Shown: positions 42,379 to 51,424 of the stretch, one piece after another | How positions within the stretch are numbered: position 1 is the first letter of the stretch | Layout of the letters: each line of letters starts with the position of its first letter | Assembly: GCA_964424805.1 (NCBI GenBank) | Contig: CAYRKH010000007.1 | Location: 1-64,000, forward strand | Source: IDS-8 sp964424805 | Lineage (GTDB): Bacteria > Pseudomonadota > Gammaproteobacteria > Steroidobacterales > Woeseiaceae | Direction of reading: 5' to 3' | DNA: 64,000 nucleotides | Made by a program: the position numbers and the translations under genes | The notes under the pieces: model-generated | Seen by the model: the letters and a program-made list of their open reading frames with translations, nothing else | Database searches by the model: none | What the model was told of the DNA's origin: nothing

Positions 42379-43602
42379 ATGAACCAACGACGCGTTGTCA
42401 TCACCGGGATGGGCGTAGTCTCCTGCCTCGGCAATTCGCGTGATTCGGTGCTGGAATCCCTGAAAGAGGGCCGCTCCGGTATCCGTTTCAATGAAAAATT
42501 CCAGGAGATGGGCCTGCGCAGCCAGGTCAGCGGCAGCGTGGACCTCGACCTGGCCGAACACATCGATCGCAAGGTGCGTCGCTTCATGGGCGATGCCGCG
42601 GCGTACGCGTACGTCGCGATGCGCGAGGCGATCCGGGATGCCGGCCTGGAGGATCACGAGGTTTCGAACGAGCGCACCGGCCTCATTGCCGGCTCGGGCG
42701 GCGCCTCCAGCGCGAACATCGTCCTGAGCGCCGACATCGTGCGCGGGAAGGGCGTCCGCAAGGTCGGGCCGTACATGGTGCCGCGTACCATGGGCAGCAC
42801 CGTGTCCGCCTGCCTGGCAACACCGTTCCGGATCAAGGGCGTCAACTACTCGCTCACTTCCGCCTGCGCGACCAGCGCGCACTGCATCGGCGCGGCGATG
42901 GAGCAGATCCAGATGGGCAAGCAGGACGTCGTGTTCGCCGGCGGCGGGGAGGAGGAGGATTGGACGCTCGCCGCCATGTTCGACGCCATGGGAGCGCTCT
43001 CCACCCGGTACAACGACGAGCCCGCCCGGGCTTCGCGCCCGTATGACAAGAACCGGGACGGCTTTGTAATAGCCGCGGGCGGCGGCATGGTCGTGGTCGA
43101 GGCGCTGGAGCACGCGCGTGCGCGCGGCGCCCGGATCCTGGCCGAAATCGTCGGCTACGGCGCGACGTCGGACGGTCACGACATGGTGGCGCCATCGGGC
43201 GACGGTGCCGTGCGCTGCATGCGCCTTGCGCGCGCGACGGTAGACGCCCCGATCGACTACATCAACACGCACGGCACGAGCACGCCGGTCGGCGACAGCC
43301 AGGAGTTGAAAGCGATCGCGGAGGTGTTCGGGAGCGATTATCCGCGCTTCGCGTCGAGCAAATCGCTGTGCGGCCACAGTCTCGGCGCGACCGGCGTGCA
43401 GGAAGCGATCCATTGCCTGCTGATGCTGCAGCACGATTTCATTGCGCCGTCCATCAACGTTTTCGAACCGGAGGAAACCGTCGAGGGCCTGCCACTGGTC
43501 ACCAAACGCCAGGACGCTGCCGGTCTCACCACGGTCATGAGCAACAGCTTCGGCTTCGGCGGCACGAACGCCACTCTCGTCCTGCAGCGCTTCCAGGACT
43601 AA
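42379..43602 (+). CDS. fabB: 3-oxoacyl-ACP synthase I FabB
   Basis: 407 residues. Catalytic Cys in 'TSACATSAHCIG', His in 'NTHGTSTPVGD' and 'KSLCGHSLGATGVQE', and the glycine-rich end 'NSFGFGGTNATLV'. Condensing enzyme that elongates the cis-decenoyl chain made by FabA. Immediate fabA-fabB coupling is typical of Gammaproteobacteria. Confidence 0.96.
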   Translation: MNQRRVVITGMGVVSCLGNSRDSVLESLKEGRSGIRFNEKFQEMGLRSQVSGSVDLDLAEHIDRKVRRFMGDAAAYAYVAMREAIRDAGLEDHEVSNERTGLIAGSGGASSANIVLSADIVRGKGVRKVGPYMVPRTMGSTVSACLATPFRIKGVNYSLTSACATSAHCIGAAMEQIQMGKQDVVFAGGGEEEDWTLAAMFDAMGALSTRYNDEPARASRPYDKNRDGFVIAAGGGMVVVEALEHARARGARILAEIVGYGATSDGHDMVAPSGDGAVRCMRLARATVDAPIDYINTHGTSTPVGDSQELKAIAEVFGSDYPRFASSKSLCGHSLGATGVQEAIHCLLMLQHDFIAPSINVFEPEETVEGLPLVTKRQDAAGLTTVMSNSFGFGGTNATLVLQRFQD

Positions 43603-43650
43603 GGGCTGCGCATCGGCAGCCGCCGGTGCAACTGATACAAGAGGATTGTC

Positions 43651-44505
43651 ATGCGTATCGAAACCCTGGGCGAACACGCCTGCTTCAACGGCACGGTCGG
43701 CTTCTATCGGCACCGATCGGAGGTCAACGACTGCGACATGCGGTTCAGCGTGTTCGTCCCGCCGCAGGCGGCGAATGCGAAAGTCCCGGTACTCACCTGG
43801 CTGTCGGGGCTGACCTGCACCGAGGAAACCTTCATGATCAAGGCCGGCGCCCAGCGCGTCGCTGCCGAGCTCGGGCTGATGCTGGTCGCGCCGGATACGA
43901 GCCCGCGGGGCGAGGGTGTACCGGATGACCCGGAAGGCGCGTACGACCTGGGACTCGGCGCCGGTTTCTACCTGAACGCTACGCAGCCGCCGTGGCAGCG
44001 GCACTACCGCATGTACGACTACGTGACGCAGGAGCTGCCGCGGCTCCTGTTCGCGGAGTTTCCGGGAGATCCCTCGCGGCAGGGCATTTTCGGTCACTCG
44101 ATGGGCGGTCACGGCGCGCTGACCATCGGCCTGAAAAACCCGGATACCTACGGCAGCCTGTCGGCGTTCGCGCCGATCAGCAATCCCGTCGACTGCCCGT
44201 GGGGCCGCAAGGCTTTCGGCAATTACCTCGGCGAAGATGCCGCGCGCTGGCGTGAATACGACGCCAGCCTTATCGCGGAGACTCTCGGCGATGCGAAACC
44301 GGCGCACCCCATCCTGGTCGACCAGGGGCTTGCGGACCAGTTCCTGGAAGAGCAGCTTCATCCGCACCGCCTTGAAGCCGCCTGCGCCGCCCAGGGGATT
44401 GCGCTCGAGCTGCGCCGGCACGAAGGCTACGATCACGGCTATTATTTCATCTCGACTTTCATGGAGGATCACCTGCGGTTTCATGCGCGGAACCTGGCGC
44501 GCTGA
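43651..44505 (+). CDS. fghA: S-formylglutathione hydrolase
   Basis: 284-residue esterase-D type alpha/beta hydrolase. 'LTWLSGLTCTEETFMIKAGAQR', nucleophile Ser in 'GHSMGGHGAL', Asp in 'ILVDQGLADQF' and His in 'GYDHGYYFIST'. Releases formate from S-formylglutathione in formaldehyde detoxification. No glutathione-dependent formaldehyde dehydrogenase is adjacent. AAGAGG Shine-Dalgarno. Confidence 0.94.
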   Translation: MRIETLGEHACFNGTVGFYRHRSEVNDCDMRFSVFVPPQAANAKVPVLTWLSGLTCTEETFMIKAGAQRVAAELGLMLVAPDTSPRGEGVPDDPEGAYDLGLGAGFYLNATQPPWQRHYRMYDYVTQELPRLLFAEFPGDPSRQGIFGHSMGGHGALTIGLKNPDTYGSLSAFAPISNPVDCPWGRKAFGNYLGEDAARWREYDASLIAETLGDAKPAHPILVDQGLADQFLEEQLHPHRLEAACAAQGIALELRRHEGYDHGYYFISTFMEDHLRFHARNLAR

Positions 44506-44529
44506 GGGCGCTCGCGCGCTGCACACGAG

Positions 44530-45342
44530 GTGAGCGAGTACCTGTTACTCGCCGCGGTCATGCTGCTGACCGGCGGCATCGGCGGCATCCTGGCAGGGCT
44601 CCTCGGGATCGGCGGCGGTATCGTCATCGTGCCGGCGCTGGAAGCGGCGCTGGCGTACCTCGGCGTCGACGAAGCCATACGCATGCACGTCGCGGTCGCC
44701 ACCTCGCTCGCGACCATCGTGCCGACCTCCATCGCCTCCTCGCGCGCCCACCATCGGCGGCAGTCCGTCGACGTGGCGCTGGTCAGGCGCTGGGCGGTCT
44801 TCGTGCTGCTGGGTTCGCTGGCCGGAACGCTGATCGCTTCGCAGGTGCACAGTCGCACGCTGGCGTTGGTCTTTGCGACGATGGCGCTGGTCATCGCGAT
44901 CAGGATGATGCTGCCGCTGGACGGCAGGGCGCTGGCACCGGCTGTCCCGCGGGGGCCGCTGGTGCCGGTGATCCCTGCGACCATCGGCGCGCTGTCCAGC
45001 ATGATGGGCATCGGCGGCGGCACCCTGAGCGTCACCACGCTGACGCTGTTCAACGAGCCCATCCACCGTGCGGTTGGCACCTCCGCCCTGTTCGGTCTCG
45101 TCATCAGCGTGCCCGGCACCTTGGGCTTCATCGTGGCCGGGCTGGACGATCCGCGGCTGCCGCCGGGGAGCCTCGGCTACGTCAACCTGGTCGGCTTTGC
45201 CTGCATTGCGCCCGCCACCTTCCTGGCAGCCCCGCTGGGCGCTCGCATAGCGCATAGCCTGTCGAAACGCCGGCTGAGCCTCCTGTTCGGGGCCTTCCTG
45301 CTGGCGGTCTCGCTGCGCATGATCCGGGCCGCCTGGGCGTGA
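44530..45342 (+). CDS. TauE/SafE (DUF81) family membrane permease
   Basis: 270 residues with about eight membrane helices and two inverted-repeat glycine motifs, 'GLLGIGGGIVIVPAL' and 'SMMGIGGGTLSVTTL', diagnostic of TauE/SafE exporters of sulfite or organosulfonates. GTG start at 44530. 24 bases after the S-formylglutathione hydrolase gene, so probably co-transcribed. Substrate unproved. Confidence 0.88.
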   Translation: MSEYLLLAAVMLLTGGIGGILAGLLGIGGGIVIVPALEAALAYLGVDEAIRMHVAVATSLATIVPTSIASSRAHHRRQSVDVALVRRWAVFVLLGSLAGTLIASQVHSRTLALVFATMALVIAIRMMLPLDGRALAPAVPRGPLVPVIPATIGALSSMMGIGGGTLSVTTLTLFNEPIHRAVGTSALFGLVISVPGTLGFIVAGLDDPRLPPGSLGYVNLVGFACIAPATFLAAPLGARIAHSLSKRRLSLLFGAFLLAVSLRMIRAAWA

Positions 45343-45354
45343 AGGGGCAGGCGG

Positions 45355-46296
45355 CTATTCTTCCTCTCCCCGGAACCAGGGCGGCTTGACGACCAGGAGA
45401 TCGCAGGGCAGGTGCTCCAGCGTGCGCTCGGCGGTCGAGCCGATGAACAGGCGCTCCAGCCGGTTCCTGGAAACGGCACCCATCACCACCAGCGCGGCGT
45501 CGAGCTTGGTCGCGAGCTCCGGCAGCGCTTCGTGAGCGGCGCCGGCGACGAGGTGTGCCTGCGCCGGCGCGAGGCGATGAAACGCGGTGATCTCGTCGAA
45601 GCGCTCCTTGTGACGCTCGCGCATGCGCTCGGCGATCTCGTCCAGCGGCAGCGATACCGGGATATAGGCATTCGCGGTTGCCGCCGAGACCGCGAGCCGC
45701 GGGTCGTAGGCGTGAAACGCATGCACTTCGCCGCCGGCCGCTTCCGCGATCTTGCGAGCGAGCACGAGGATGTCGTCGTCCAGCGCCGCCGGCTTGTCGT
45801 GCTCGCTCATCGGGTCGATGGCGGCAATGAATACCGGCTTGTCCGGCCACGGCGCGGGCTTCACGAGCCACAGCGGCGACGCGCAGCTCCGGATCAGGTT
45901 CCAGTCCGTGTTGCTGAACAGCGCCCTGGATACGGCGGAATGGCGGTGCGTGTCCTTGAACACGAGATCCGCCCCGATCGCGGCGGCATGCCGGGCGATG
46001 CCGCTGTGCAGCGGGCGGTCCCAGAGCACGTTCGTGCGGACGGTCAGGCCCGCGCGGCGCAGCGGCGCCGCCAGCGTTTCCAGGTACTTTTGCTGGTTGT
46101 CGTCGAGGTCCTTGCGCGTGGCGTCCAGCGACGGTGCGTCGAACAGCCACTCACGCGTGAGGTATTCGTTGTAATAGCAGATGAAGAGCTCCAGCTCGGC
46201 GCCGGTGTGCCGGGCGATGAGCGCCGCCCGCTCGAGCGCCGGCTGGCTGTCGGCGGTCGGGTCGACGACGGAAAGGATCTGCGAGATTTCGGCCAT
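45355..46296 (-). CDS. Tandem universal stress protein (UspE-like)
   Basis: 313 residues with two Usp domains (about 1-150 and 155-305). The second ends 'LVVMGAVSRNRLERLFIGSTAERTLEHLPCDLLVVKPP', with the G-x2-x9-G-S/T ATP-binding pattern; the first is more divergent. ATG at 46296 has GAGGTG five bases upstream. Converges on the TauE-type gene with a 12-base gap. Confidence 0.9.
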   Translation of the reverse strand: MAEISQILSVVDPTADSQPALERAALIARHTGAELELFICYYNEYLTREWLFDAPSLDATRKDLDDNQQKYLETLAAPLRRAGLTVRTNVLWDRPLHSGIARHAAAIGADLVFKDTHRHSAVSRALFSNTDWNLIRSCASPLWLVKPAPWPDKPVFIAAIDPMSEHDKPAALDDDILVLARKIAEAAGGEVHAFHAYDPRLAVSAATANAYIPVSLPLDEIAERMRERHKERFDEITAFHRLAPAQAHLVAGAAHEALPELATKLDAALVVMGAVSRNRLERLFIGSTAERTLEHLPCDLLVVKPPWFRGEEE

Positions 46297-46389
46297 GCAA
46301 CACCTCACGGCAAGTACGTGGCGGGCGAGCTTCGAGCCTGCGGGAGCCCGCCTTTCGGGGGCACAGCGGCAAAAAGGAGGGCGGCCCGT

Positions 46390-46416
46390 GAGACCGGCTC
46401 GCACGCACGCGGTCTC
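46390..46416. other. Hairpin after the ABC exporter operon
   Basis: GAGACCG (46390-46396) and CGGTCTC (46410-46416) form a 7-bp stem 18 bases past the permease stop. On the minus strand a T5 run follows 13-20 bases later (46373-46377). It may be a weak terminator for the exporter operon. Confidence 0.3.
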
Positions 46417-46434
46417 GAGGAATCTTAACAGAAG

Positions 46435-47535
46435 TCAGTCCAGCCGCCGCGAGAACCGCCGCACCGCTGCTGCCATCGCCACCGCCGTGAAACCGGCAAG
46501 CACCAGCAGCTCCGTGCCCAGTTCCATGAGCGAGGCGTCGCGCAGCATGATGCCGCGGGTGAGGCGGATGAAATGGGTGATCGGCAGGACCTCGCCCAGG
46601 TACTGCGCGAAAGCGGGCATCCCGGCGAACGGGAACACGAATCCCGAGAGCAGGATCGAGGGCAGGAGAATGAAGAACGTCACCTGCATCGCCTGGAACT
46701 GGGTTCTCGCGACGGTCGATACGAACAGGCCCAGGGCCAGGTTGGCCGCGATGAACACCGCGGCCGCCAGGTAGAGCGCCAGCAGGCTGCCGCGGACCGG
46801 AACGTCGAACAGCAGTTGGCTCACCCACACGATCAGTGCCAGCTGCACGAGCCCGATACCGATGTAAGGTACGATTTTACCAATCATCAGCTGTGCAGTC
46901 GTGATCGGGGTGTTGATGAGCAGCTCGAGGTTGCCGCGCTCGCGCTCGCGCACGATCGCCACGGCGGTGAAGAGCATCATCGTCAGGGTGAGAATGACGC
47001 CGATGAGGCCAGGGATGATGTTGACGGGCGTGCGCCGCTCCGGGTTGTAGTAGGCGCGCACCTCCAGGTTCCGCGTCGGCGGGACGAGGCGCTGTGCCTC
47101 GTCGAACGTTACCGGCATGCCCGCGAGCCGCTCCGCGACCCCGAGTATCGTCGGGTCGGCGCCGTCGACCAGGAGGTGTGCGGCCGGCCGCGCCGGGTCG
47201 ATCACCCGCCGGTCGAAATCCGGCGGGATGTAGATACCGACCGAAATACTGCCGGCGCGCAGGAGCGCCTCGAGCTGCTCGGCGGTAGGCACCGACTCGA
47301 CGATATCGAGTACCTGGGTGTGGCGGAGCGCCGCCACGAAACGGCGCGACAGGTGCGTTTGCGCCTGGTCGGAAACGGCCGCTTCGAGGTGCCGGACGTC
47401 GGTGTTGATCGCGTAGCCGAAGAGGAGGATCTGTCCCAGGGGAATCCCCACGATCATGGCGAAGGAAATACGGTCACGGCGGAGCTGCCTGAGCTCCTTG
47501 CGCATCACGGCGCCGAGCCGCACCAGCGATTTCAC
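46435..47535 (-). CDS. ABC-2 type permease of a drug-type exporter (YhhJ/YbhR-like)
   Basis: 366 residues. TM1 at about 24-44, a large extracytoplasmic domain (about 45-170) and five C-terminal helices, with 'NIIPGLIGVILTLTMMLFTAVAIVRERERGNLELLINTPI' region typical of ABC-2 exporters. Start overlaps the ATPase gene stop by four bases. Only one permease is seen, so it may form a homodimer, unlike YbhSR. Confidence 0.92.
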   Translation of the reverse strand: MKSLVRLGAVMRKELRQLRRDRISFAMIVGIPLGQILLFGYAINTDVRHLEAAVSDQAQTHLSRRFVAALRHTQVLDIVESVPTAEQLEALLRAGSISVGIYIPPDFDRRVIDPARPAAHLLVDGADPTILGVAERLAGMPVTFDEAQRLVPPTRNLEVRAYYNPERRTPVNIIPGLIGVILTLTMMLFTAVAIVRERERGNLELLINTPITTAQLMIGKIVPYIGIGLVQLALIVWVSQLLFDVPVRGSLLALYLAAAVFIAANLALGLFVSTVARTQFQAMQVTFFILLPSILLSGFVFPFAGMPAFAQYLGEVLPITHFIRLTRGIMLRDASLMELGTELLVLAGFTAVAMAAAVRRFSRRLD

Positions 47536-48491
47536 GCCGCTGCCTGCGTGCCGCCGTTGCCCTGCGTGGCGGCAACGAACACGTCTTCGAGGGAGGCGCC
47601 GACCGTGCGGCTGTCGGCGTCGATGCCGGCACCGGCGAGCGCTTTTTGCACGACCTGCAGCGGCTCGGAGACGCCAGGCGGTACCAGCACGCGCAGGCGG
47701 GTGCCAAGCTGGGTCACGCTGGCGGCGAAGGGCAGGCCCAGCAGGAGTTCCCGCGCCCGATCGGGCTCGCCGCGGATCTCGATGACGCTCATGCCGATGT
47801 TCTCCTGCAGCGCGAGCGGCGCGTCATCGGCCACTTTCACGCCGCGGTCCAGGATGGCGAGCCGGTGGCAGCGCTCCGCCTCGTCCATGTAGTGCGTCGA
47901 CACCAGTATGGTCGTGCCCCGCATCGACAGCTCGAAGAGCTTCGCCCAGAAATCGCGGCGGCTTTTCGGGTCGACGGCGCTGGTCGGTTCATCGAGCAGC
48001 AGCAGCTCCGGCTCGTGCAGCACGGCACCGGCGAGCGCCAGCCTCTGCTTCTGGCCGCCGCTCAGCGTACCGGCGAACTGCTGCGCCTGCCCCTCGAGAT
48101 CATAGTCCGCCAGCAGTTCCCGGATGCGCGCGTCGCGTCCGGCGCGTGAAACGGCGTAGATATCGGCCAGGAACTCGAGGTTCTCGCGTGCCGTCAGGTC
48201 CGCGTACAGCGAAAAGCTCTGCGTCATGTAGCCGATCTTCGGCCTGAGCGCCCGGGCGCCGGCCGGTACCTCGAGGCCCAGCACGGTGGCGCTGCCCTCC
48301 GTGGGCGTGAGCAGGCCGCACAGCATCCGGATCGTCGTCGATTTACCCGAACCGTTCGGGCCGAGAAAGCCGTAAATCACCCCGCGCGGCACGTCGAGGT
48401 CGAGTTCGCTCACCGCCTGCACCTCCCCGAAGCGCTTCGAGAGTCCGCGGGCGCGGATGGCGAGCGCGTTTCCAGTGGTCGCCGCGGCCAT
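47532..48491 (-). CDS. ABC exporter ATP-binding protein
   Basis: 319 residues. Walker A 'GPNGSGKST', signature 'LSGGQKQRLALAGAV', Walker B 'LLLLDEPTSAVDP' and H-loop 'VSTHYMDEAE', plus a C-terminal extension. Partner of the permease downstream and the fusion protein upstream. Confidence 0.95.
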   Translation of the reverse strand: MAAATTGNALAIRARGLSKRFGEVQAVSELDLDVPRGVIYGFLGPNGSGKSTTIRMLCGLLTPTEGSATVLGLEVPAGARALRPKIGYMTQSFSLYADLTARENLEFLADIYAVSRAGRDARIRELLADYDLEGQAQQFAGTLSGGQKQRLALAGAVLHEPELLLLDEPTSAVDPKSRRDFWAKLFELSMRGTTILVSTHYMDEAERCHRLAILDRGVKVADDAPLALQENIGMSVIEIRGEPDRARELLLGLPFAASVTQLGTRLRVLVPPGVSEPLQVVQKALAGAGIDADSRTVGASLEDVFVAATQGNGGTQAAA

Positions 48492-49456
48492 GTCAGCCCC
48501 CCCGGGAGGAATACGACCTCGACCGGCACGCCGTCGGGGAGCCGCCGTTCCAGCTGCTCGAGGTCGATTTCCGCGGCAAAGCTCAGGCGGCCCCGGTCGC
48601 GTTCGGTGAGCGCGTAGTAAGGCGTGAAAGCGGCTTCGCTCGAGACCCAGCGCACCCGGCCTTCGAGCGGTTCGTCGAGCCCGTCGACCAGCACCTGCAC
48701 GGGCGCGCCCGGCACGACGGCGACGCGGATGGATTCGGGGACGTACACGCGGGCATGCGGCTGCTTGCCGGTCAGCAGTACCAGCATCGGTTGGCCTGCC
48801 CGCGGGCGCTCGCCGGGCTCGAACAGCAGGGTATCGATCACGCCGTCCGCCGGGGCGTACGCGCGGTGCCGGTCGAGGTCGACCTCGAGCTGCGCGAGCG
48901 TCGCTTCGGCCGCCCCCACCGCGGCTTCCGCCTGGCGCCGTTGTTCGGCCGTCGCGCCCTCCAGCAGCTCCTGCAGCCGTGCTTCGCGCGCCTCGAGCTC
49001 GGCGCGGGCGACTTCCAGCGCCGCGCCGGCCCGGTCCAGCGTCTCCGGCGACGCCAGGTTCTGCTGGAAGACGCGCTTCGCGCGTTCGTAATCGCGCTGC
49101 AGGAACTCCAGCTGCTGCCGGGCGCCTGCCGCGTTGGCACGTGCGGCGGCAATCTGTTCCTGCCGGGGGCCGCGGAGGAGCTCATCAAGGCGCGCGCGGG
49201 CCTGCGCGAGCACCGCCCGGGCTTCGGCCAGCCGGGCTTCGACGTGCGAACGATCCTGCTGCAGCAGCAGCTCACCTTCGGTTACCGCCTGTCCCTCGAC
49301 GACGGGTATGTCGGTGATCGGCTCGTCGAAAGCCGCGCTGATCTCGACCCGGTCCGACTCGAGATAGCCGACGACGCGCCGCGCATCGTCCGGCGGGTGG
49401 CAACCGGCCGCCAGGTACAGCGGCAAGCCAAGCAGGTAAAGGTGAAGCTTGTGCAT
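48410..49456 (-). CDS. HlyD-type membrane-fusion lipoprotein; C terminus probably frameshifted
   Basis: 348 residues as read. Lipobox 'LYLAAGC' near residue 20, barrel-sandwich halves around a long coiled-coil hairpin (about 75-205), and a beta domain ending 'VPVEVVFLPGG'. The last 28 residues (LTWPRRPLE...) are low-complexity and overlap the ATPase gene by 82 bases. They follow a G7 run (48503-48497 on this strand). With one G fewer the frame would end at TGA 48495-48493, one base before the ATPase ATG, which is the expected arrangement. Either a sequencing indel or a real extension. Confidence 0.85.
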   Translation of the reverse strand: MHKLHLYLLGLPLYLAAGCHPPDDARRVVGYLESDRVEISAAFDEPITDIPVVEGQAVTEGELLLQQDRSHVEARLAEARAVLAQARARLDELLRGPRQEQIAAARANAAGARQQLEFLQRDYERAKRVFQQNLASPETLDRAGAALEVARAELEAREARLQELLEGATAEQRRQAEAAVGAAEATLAQLEVDLDRHRAYAPADGVIDTLLFEPGERPRAGQPMLVLLTGKQPHARVYVPESIRVAVVPGAPVQVLVDGLDEPLEGRVRWVSSEAAFTPYYALTERDRGRLSFAAEIDLEQLERRLPDGVPVEVVFLPGGLTWPRRPLETRSPSAPADSRSASGRCRR

Positions 49457-49467
49457 GCAGGGTTCCG

Positions 49468-50118
49468 TCAGCCGCCGGAGTCGCTGTTCTTGCCAGGTGT
49501 GCCGTCCCCGACCCGTATCGCCCGGATCAGCAGGTCGAGGTGCGCTTCGATGAAGCGGTCCGTGTCGAGCTCGTGATGCGGCTTGAACACGACGGACCAC
49601 GCGATCGAAAAGAGCACGGGGGAGACAAGGAGCTGCGGGAACTCCTCGAGCGCGGACGGCCGGAATTCGCCGGCCTCGACGCCTCGCCGGATGAGCTTGC
49701 GCAGCGCGTCCAGCCCGTGCGCCACTACGTGCTCCCAGTACCACGCCGTGAGGTCCGGATGCTTCGGGCCCTCCGCAATCATGAGCCGCATCAGCACCCG
49801 CGCGGGCGAGTCCGGCAGCCGGCGCGCGAAATCGAGGAAGGGACCGCGCAGGTATTCCTCGGCAGAGAGCTCCGTCTCGTCGATGGCCTTCTGCAGCGCG
49901 TCGATGCGCGGCGAGACGACGCTCTTGATGACGGCCTTGAACAGCTCTTCCTTGGTGCGGAAGTAAACGTAGAGGAGCCCCTTGCTCACGCCGGCCCGCC
50001 GCGCCACGTCGGTGACGCGGGTCGCGGCGTAGCCCTTTTCCGCGAAGGCGGCGAGCGCGGCCCGGGTGATCTCCGCGGGGCGGTCTTCCTTGCGGCGGCG
50101 GAACCTCGGCCGGGGCAT
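49468..50118 (-). CDS. TetR/AcrR-family repressor of the exporter operon
   Basis: 216 residues. N-terminal HTH 'ITRAALAAFAEKGYAATRVTDVARRAGVSKGLLYVYFRTKEELF' region and a C-terminal ligand domain of the TetR_C type. First gene of the operon with the fusion protein (11 bases downstream), ATPase and permease, so it probably represses its own operon through the palindromes just upstream. Confidence 0.93.
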   Translation of the reverse strand: MPRPRFRRRKEDRPAEITRAALAAFAEKGYAATRVTDVARRAGVSKGLLYVYFRTKEELFKAVIKSVVSPRIDALQKAIDETELSAEEYLRGPFLDFARRLPDSPARVLMRLMIAEGPKHPDLTAWYWEHVVAHGLDALRKLIRRGVEAGEFRPSALEEFPQLLVSPVLFSIAWSVVFKPHHELDTDRFIEAHLDLLIRAIRVGDGTPGKNSDSGG

Positions 50119-50131
50119 GCGCGTTCCTTGA

Positions 50132-50173
50132 TGACCGGTGGGTCAACAGTATACGCTAATGACCCAGAGGTCA
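50132..50173. promoter_or_regulatory. Pair of TetR-type operators
   Basis: TGACC-GGTG-GGTCA (50132-50145) and TGACC-CAGA-GGTCA (50160-50173) are two copies of the same 14-base palindrome, 28 bases apart centre to centre. They lie 14-55 bases upstream of the tetR start and flank AGTATACGCTAA, a likely -10 region. Mode: two dimers on one promoter. Confidence 0.8.
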
Positions 50174-50221
50174 TCAATAGGAAAGGGCGGCGCGCCGCGA
50201 AAGTGGTAGGCTTCGCCTCCC

Positions 50222-51046
50222 ATGTTTACCTATCTCGATCCCGGCGTGCGCGAGCGCCTCATTGCCGAAGGCAGGCTCGTTCGCATCGATGCCAGCGGCC
50301 GCCCGTCTTCGCCCGATGCCCCGCTGCGGTCCGGGGAAAAGGCCATCAGCGTCCTCGGCCCTATCCCGCTCCCGCTCGCCCGCAACGGCCGCCGCTTCCA
50401 GGTGGACTGGTATGCCAGCGTACGCCACACGGAGCTGACCAAGGTGGAGGAACTGGCGGAAGAGCTGCGCGAGCGGGGCGGCCAGCGCTCCTTCGCCATC
50501 CTCGCCTCCTCGATGGCGGTCAACAGCGTTCTGGTGCTCGGCCGGCCGCAGGACTGGGACAACCCGCTCGTGCGGGTGCACTCGAGCTGCCTCACCGGCG
50601 ACGTCTTCGGCTCCGAGCGCTGCGAATGCGGCCCGCAGTTCCTGGCGGCGCTCACGCGCATCGCGGATGAACCCGGCGGCGGGCTCATGATCTACATGGC
50701 CGGCCACGAGGGCAGGGGCATCGGGCTATGGGCGAAGGCCGCGACCTACGTGCTGCAGGACGCCGGCGAGAACACCTACGAGGCGAACCGCTCGCTCGGC
50801 CTGCCCGACGACTCCCGCGATTTCAGCGACGCGGCGTCGCTGCTCAAGTATTTTCTCGATGACAAGCCGTTTCGGCTCCTCACCAACAACCCGCAGAAGG
50901 TTGCCGACCTGAACCGGTTCGGCGTGCGCAACATTACGCCGGTCAAGCACCTGGCCGGGGTGACGGAGAGGAACAAGGCGTATCTCAAAGCCAAGCGCGA
51001 CCGGGGTCACCGGCTCGACATCGAAGACCTCGACTGCCCCAAGTAG
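50222..51046 (+). CDS. ribA: GTP cyclohydrolase II
   Basis: 274 residues. Zinc and catalytic motif 'VRVHSSCLTGDVFGSERCECGPQ' and 'GHEGRGIGLWAK', then 'LTNNPQKVADLNRFG'. Opens the GTP ring and releases formate, the first step of riboflavin synthesis. The first 60 residues or so extend beyond the usual 200-residue enzyme and show no DHBP synthase motif. Divergent from tetR. TAG stop supplied by a REP head. Confidence 0.9.
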   Translation: MFTYLDPGVRERLIAEGRLVRIDASGRPSSPDAPLRSGEKAISVLGPIPLPLARNGRRFQVDWYASVRHTELTKVEELAEELRERGGQRSFAILASSMAVNSVLVLGRPQDWDNPLVRVHSSCLTGDVFGSERCECGPQFLAALTRIADEPGGGLMIYMAGHEGRGIGLWAKAATYVLQDAGENTYEANRSLGLPDDSRDFSDAASLLKYFLDDKPFRLLTNNPQKVADLNRFGVRNITPVKHLAGVTERNKAYLKAKRDRGHRLDIEDLDCPK

Positions 51047-51278
51047 GAGCGCGCACCGCGCGCGATGCTACGGCCTCTGCCATGCCCACCGCGTGCGGGA
51101 TGTGGGCGCAGGGCGGGCTGTCGGGTTGGGGTGCCGTTGATCGGCGGTATGGGTATCGCGCGCGGTGCTATGGCCTCTGCCATGCCCACCGCGTGCGGGA
51201 TGTGGGTGCAGGGCAGGATGTCGGGTTAAGGTGCCGGTGATCGGCGGTGTGGGTATCGCGCGCGGTGCGCGCTCCTAC
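51043..51278. repeat. Compound BIME with two copies of a conserved 100-bp unit
   Basis: GTAGGAGCGCGCACCGCGCG at 51043 is the ribA stop plus REP. Two copies of an identical-layout spacer (starting CTACGGCCTCTGC at 51068 and CTATGGCCTCTGC at 51168, 100 bases apart) end in an inverted REP, GCGCGCTCCTAC, at 51278. The spacer keeps CCCACCGCGTGCGGGATGTG and GATCGGCGGT blocks. No gene. Confidence 0.8.
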
Positions 51279-51288
51279 AACTGCCAGA

Positions 51289-51424
51289 GTAGGAGCGCGC
51301 ATCGCGCGCGATGCTATGGCCTCTGCTATGCCCACCGCGTGCGGGATGTGGGCGCAGGGCAGGCTGTCGGGTTGGGATGCCGGTGATCGGCGGTATGGGC
51401 ATCGCGCGCGGTGCGCGCTCCTAC
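51289..51424. repeat. Second BIME with the same conserved spacer
   Basis: GTAGGAGCGCGCATCGCGCG at 51289, the same roughly 85-base spacer as in the neighbouring element, and an inverted REP ending CTAC at 51424, directly against the queF stop codon. Together with the previous element it fills the 377 bases between ribA and queF. Confidence 0.8.
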
